Shown in pieces: positions 46,002-46,396 of a DNA stretch of 46,396 nt. Origin of the DNA: a virus; IMG/VR virus record IMGVR_UViG_3300042564_005512, positions 1 through 46,396 of that record, one strand, 5' to 3'. A model generated the notes under the pieces. That model was not told the origin of the DNA. It was given only the letters and a program-made list of their open reading frames with translations, and did not search any database. Within the stretch, counting starts at the first letter, position 1. Each line of letters starts with the position of its first letter. The translations under genes were made by a program, and so were the position numbers.

Positions 46002-46002
46002 G

Positions 46003-46013
46003 GTTCTTTGACA
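46003..46013 (+). promoter_or_regulatory. boxA-like element before the tRNA array
   Basis: GTTCTTTGACA matches the boxA form of Bacteroidetes rRNA leaders as I remember it, directly after the T-run and 13 bases before the first tRNA. Confidence 0.55.
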
Positions 46014-46025
46014 TATTGGAAAAAT

Positions 46026-46100
46026 GACTTCGTAGCTCAGCAGGTTTAGAGCATCGCACTTTTAATGCGAGGGTCGTGGGTTCGAGTCCCACCGGGGTCA
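46026..46100 (+). tRNA. tRNA-Lys(TTT)
   Basis: Acceptor GACTTCG/CGGGGTC with two G-U pairs, D arm GCTC/GAGC, anticodon loop CTTTTAA, and T arm GTGGG-TTCGAGT-CCCAC. All arms close; the discriminator is A. No CCA is encoded. Confidence 0.92.
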
Positions 46101-46110
46101 CTTTTTATAC

Positions 46111-46193
46111 ACGTCAGTGGCAGAATGGTTATGCAACGGTCTCCAAAACCGTGAACACTATGTTCTATGAGGGTTCGAGTCCTTCCTGGCGTG
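46111..46193 (+). tRNA. tRNA-Trp(CCA) with long variable arm
   Basis: Acceptor ACGTCAG/CTGGCGT, D arm GCA/TGC, anticodon stem ACGGT/ACCGT around CTCCAAA, T arm GAGGG-TTCGAGT-CCTTC, and discriminator G. The variable region is 16 bases (46153-46168) and forms a GAAC/GTTC stem, which is unusual for tRNA-Trp. Confidence 0.85.
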
Positions 46194-46199
46194 CAACAA

Positions 46200-46270
46200 G
46201 CCTCTATAGTTAAAAGGTATAACGATTGATTTGTAATCAATTGTTCTTGGTTCGATTCCGAGTAGAGGCT
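46200..46270 (+). tRNA. tRNA-Thr(TGT)
   Basis: Acceptor GCCTCTA/TAGAGGC, short D arm GTTA/TAAC, anticodon loop TTTGTAA within stem ATTGA/TCAAT, and a T arm with TTCGATT. The discriminator is T. The length of 71 bases is short but every arm pairs. Confidence 0.9.
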
Positions 46271-46277
46271 CTAACAT

Positions 46278-46352
46278 TCTCACGTAGCTCAGTTGGTTTA
46301 GAGCATTTGTCTGATACACAAAAGGTCGTTGGTTCGATTCCAACCGTGAGAA
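46278..46352 (+). tRNA. tRNA-Ile(GAT)
   Basis: Acceptor TCTCACG/CGTGAGA, D arm GCTC/GAGC, anticodon stem TTTGT/ACAAA around CTGATAC, T arm GTTGG-TTCGATT-CCAAC, and discriminator A. Confidence 0.92.
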
Positions 46353-46359
46353 CTTAATT

Positions 46360-46396
46360 CGGGATGTAGCTCAGTTGGCTTAGAGTACTTGGTTTG
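46360..46396 (+). tRNA. tRNA, 5' part only (anticodon begins TG)
   Basis: The acceptor 5' strand CGGGATG, the D arm GCTC/GAGT and the anticodon stem CTTGG are present, then TT-TG to the window end. The anticodon starts TG, so Pro, Ser, Ala or Thr is possible. Pro(TGG) is a guess only. Confidence 0.7.

Noticed and set aside
46046-46343. Open frames on the minus strand across the tRNA array
   Set aside because: They are translations of tRNA genes (giving strings such as GTRTHDPRIKSAML) and not proteins.

Overview
The window is a 46.4 kb piece of a large, AT-rich, tailed double-stranded DNA phage genome, very probably a T4-like myovirus infecting a member of the Bacteroidetes (Flavobacteriia-like). 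The phage assignment rests on dense, overlapping, mostly unrecognisable small genes together with a gp46/gp47-type SbcC/SbcD recombination nuclease, a tail-fibre gene, cell-wall hydrolases, DNA methyltransferases, a DUF3310 protein and a tRNA cluster. The host assignment rests on about 13 promoters of the Bacteroidetes form TTG-N19/20-TAnnTTTG, on the scarcity of strong Shine-Dalgarno sites, and on a primary-type sigma factor resembling the Bacteroidetes housekeeping one.

Layout. 1-5.1 kb: end of a PD-(D/E)XK nuclease, SbcD-like phosphoesterase and SbcC-like ATPase with small genes between them. 5.1-13.1 kb: sigma factor, membrane proteins, an amidase-like protein, lysine-rich proteins of structural type, a histone H1-like peptide. 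13.1-18.5 kb: DnaJ, then a minus-strand block for sugar and sulfate chemistry (GT9-like transferase, DUF2061 membrane protein, HxGH nucleotidyltransferase, APS kinase, sulfotransferase) lying just downstream of the 1127-residue repetitive fibre gene (18.5-21.9 kb). 22-29.3 kb: Dam-like methylase, a leucine-rich-repeat protein, DUF932 and PcfJ-like proteins, thioredoxin and glutaredoxin. 29.3-33.7 kb: acidic unknown proteins in head-to-head arrangement with two tiny Cys-Gly-Cys peptides between them. 33.7-36 kb: DUF3310, a second methylase, a Dps-like protein and a Nudix hydrolase. 36-37.2 kb: about 1 kb of structured non-coding RNA. 37.2-42.1 kb: HExxH metalloprotease, HAD phosphatase, phosphodiester glycosidase, lytic transglycosylase. 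42.1-46.4 kb: a second structured RNA, ClpP, a tRNA-like element, a GH73 glucosaminidase, a GHKL ATPase, a probable attenuator, and the start of a tRNA array (Lys, Trp, Thr, Ile, and one cut by the window end).

The most notable signals are these. (1) At least seven otherwise unrelated proteins share a short N-terminal leader ending in a (L/I/V/M)-x-E site, the form recognised by T4 prohead protease; this suggests a capsid-targeting tag on a set of packaged proteins. (2) The motif TATTTATA stands in sense orientation just upstream of six of those seven genes and of the fibre gene and tiny peptide genes; it looks like the phage late promoter. (3) A giant RNA at 36.17-37.17 kb has three tandem host-type promoters, an rRNA-like boxA and a terminator. 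(4) A second RNA of about 410 nt precedes clpP. (5) The SbcD C-terminal (capping) domain appears to have moved onto the N-terminus of SbcC. (6) The tRNA array is preceded by a leader with an attenuator-like repeat and holds a tRNA-Trp with a long variable arm.

All family assignments are from reading sequence motifs; no database search was run. Most small genes are called from reading frame, spacing and overlap only.
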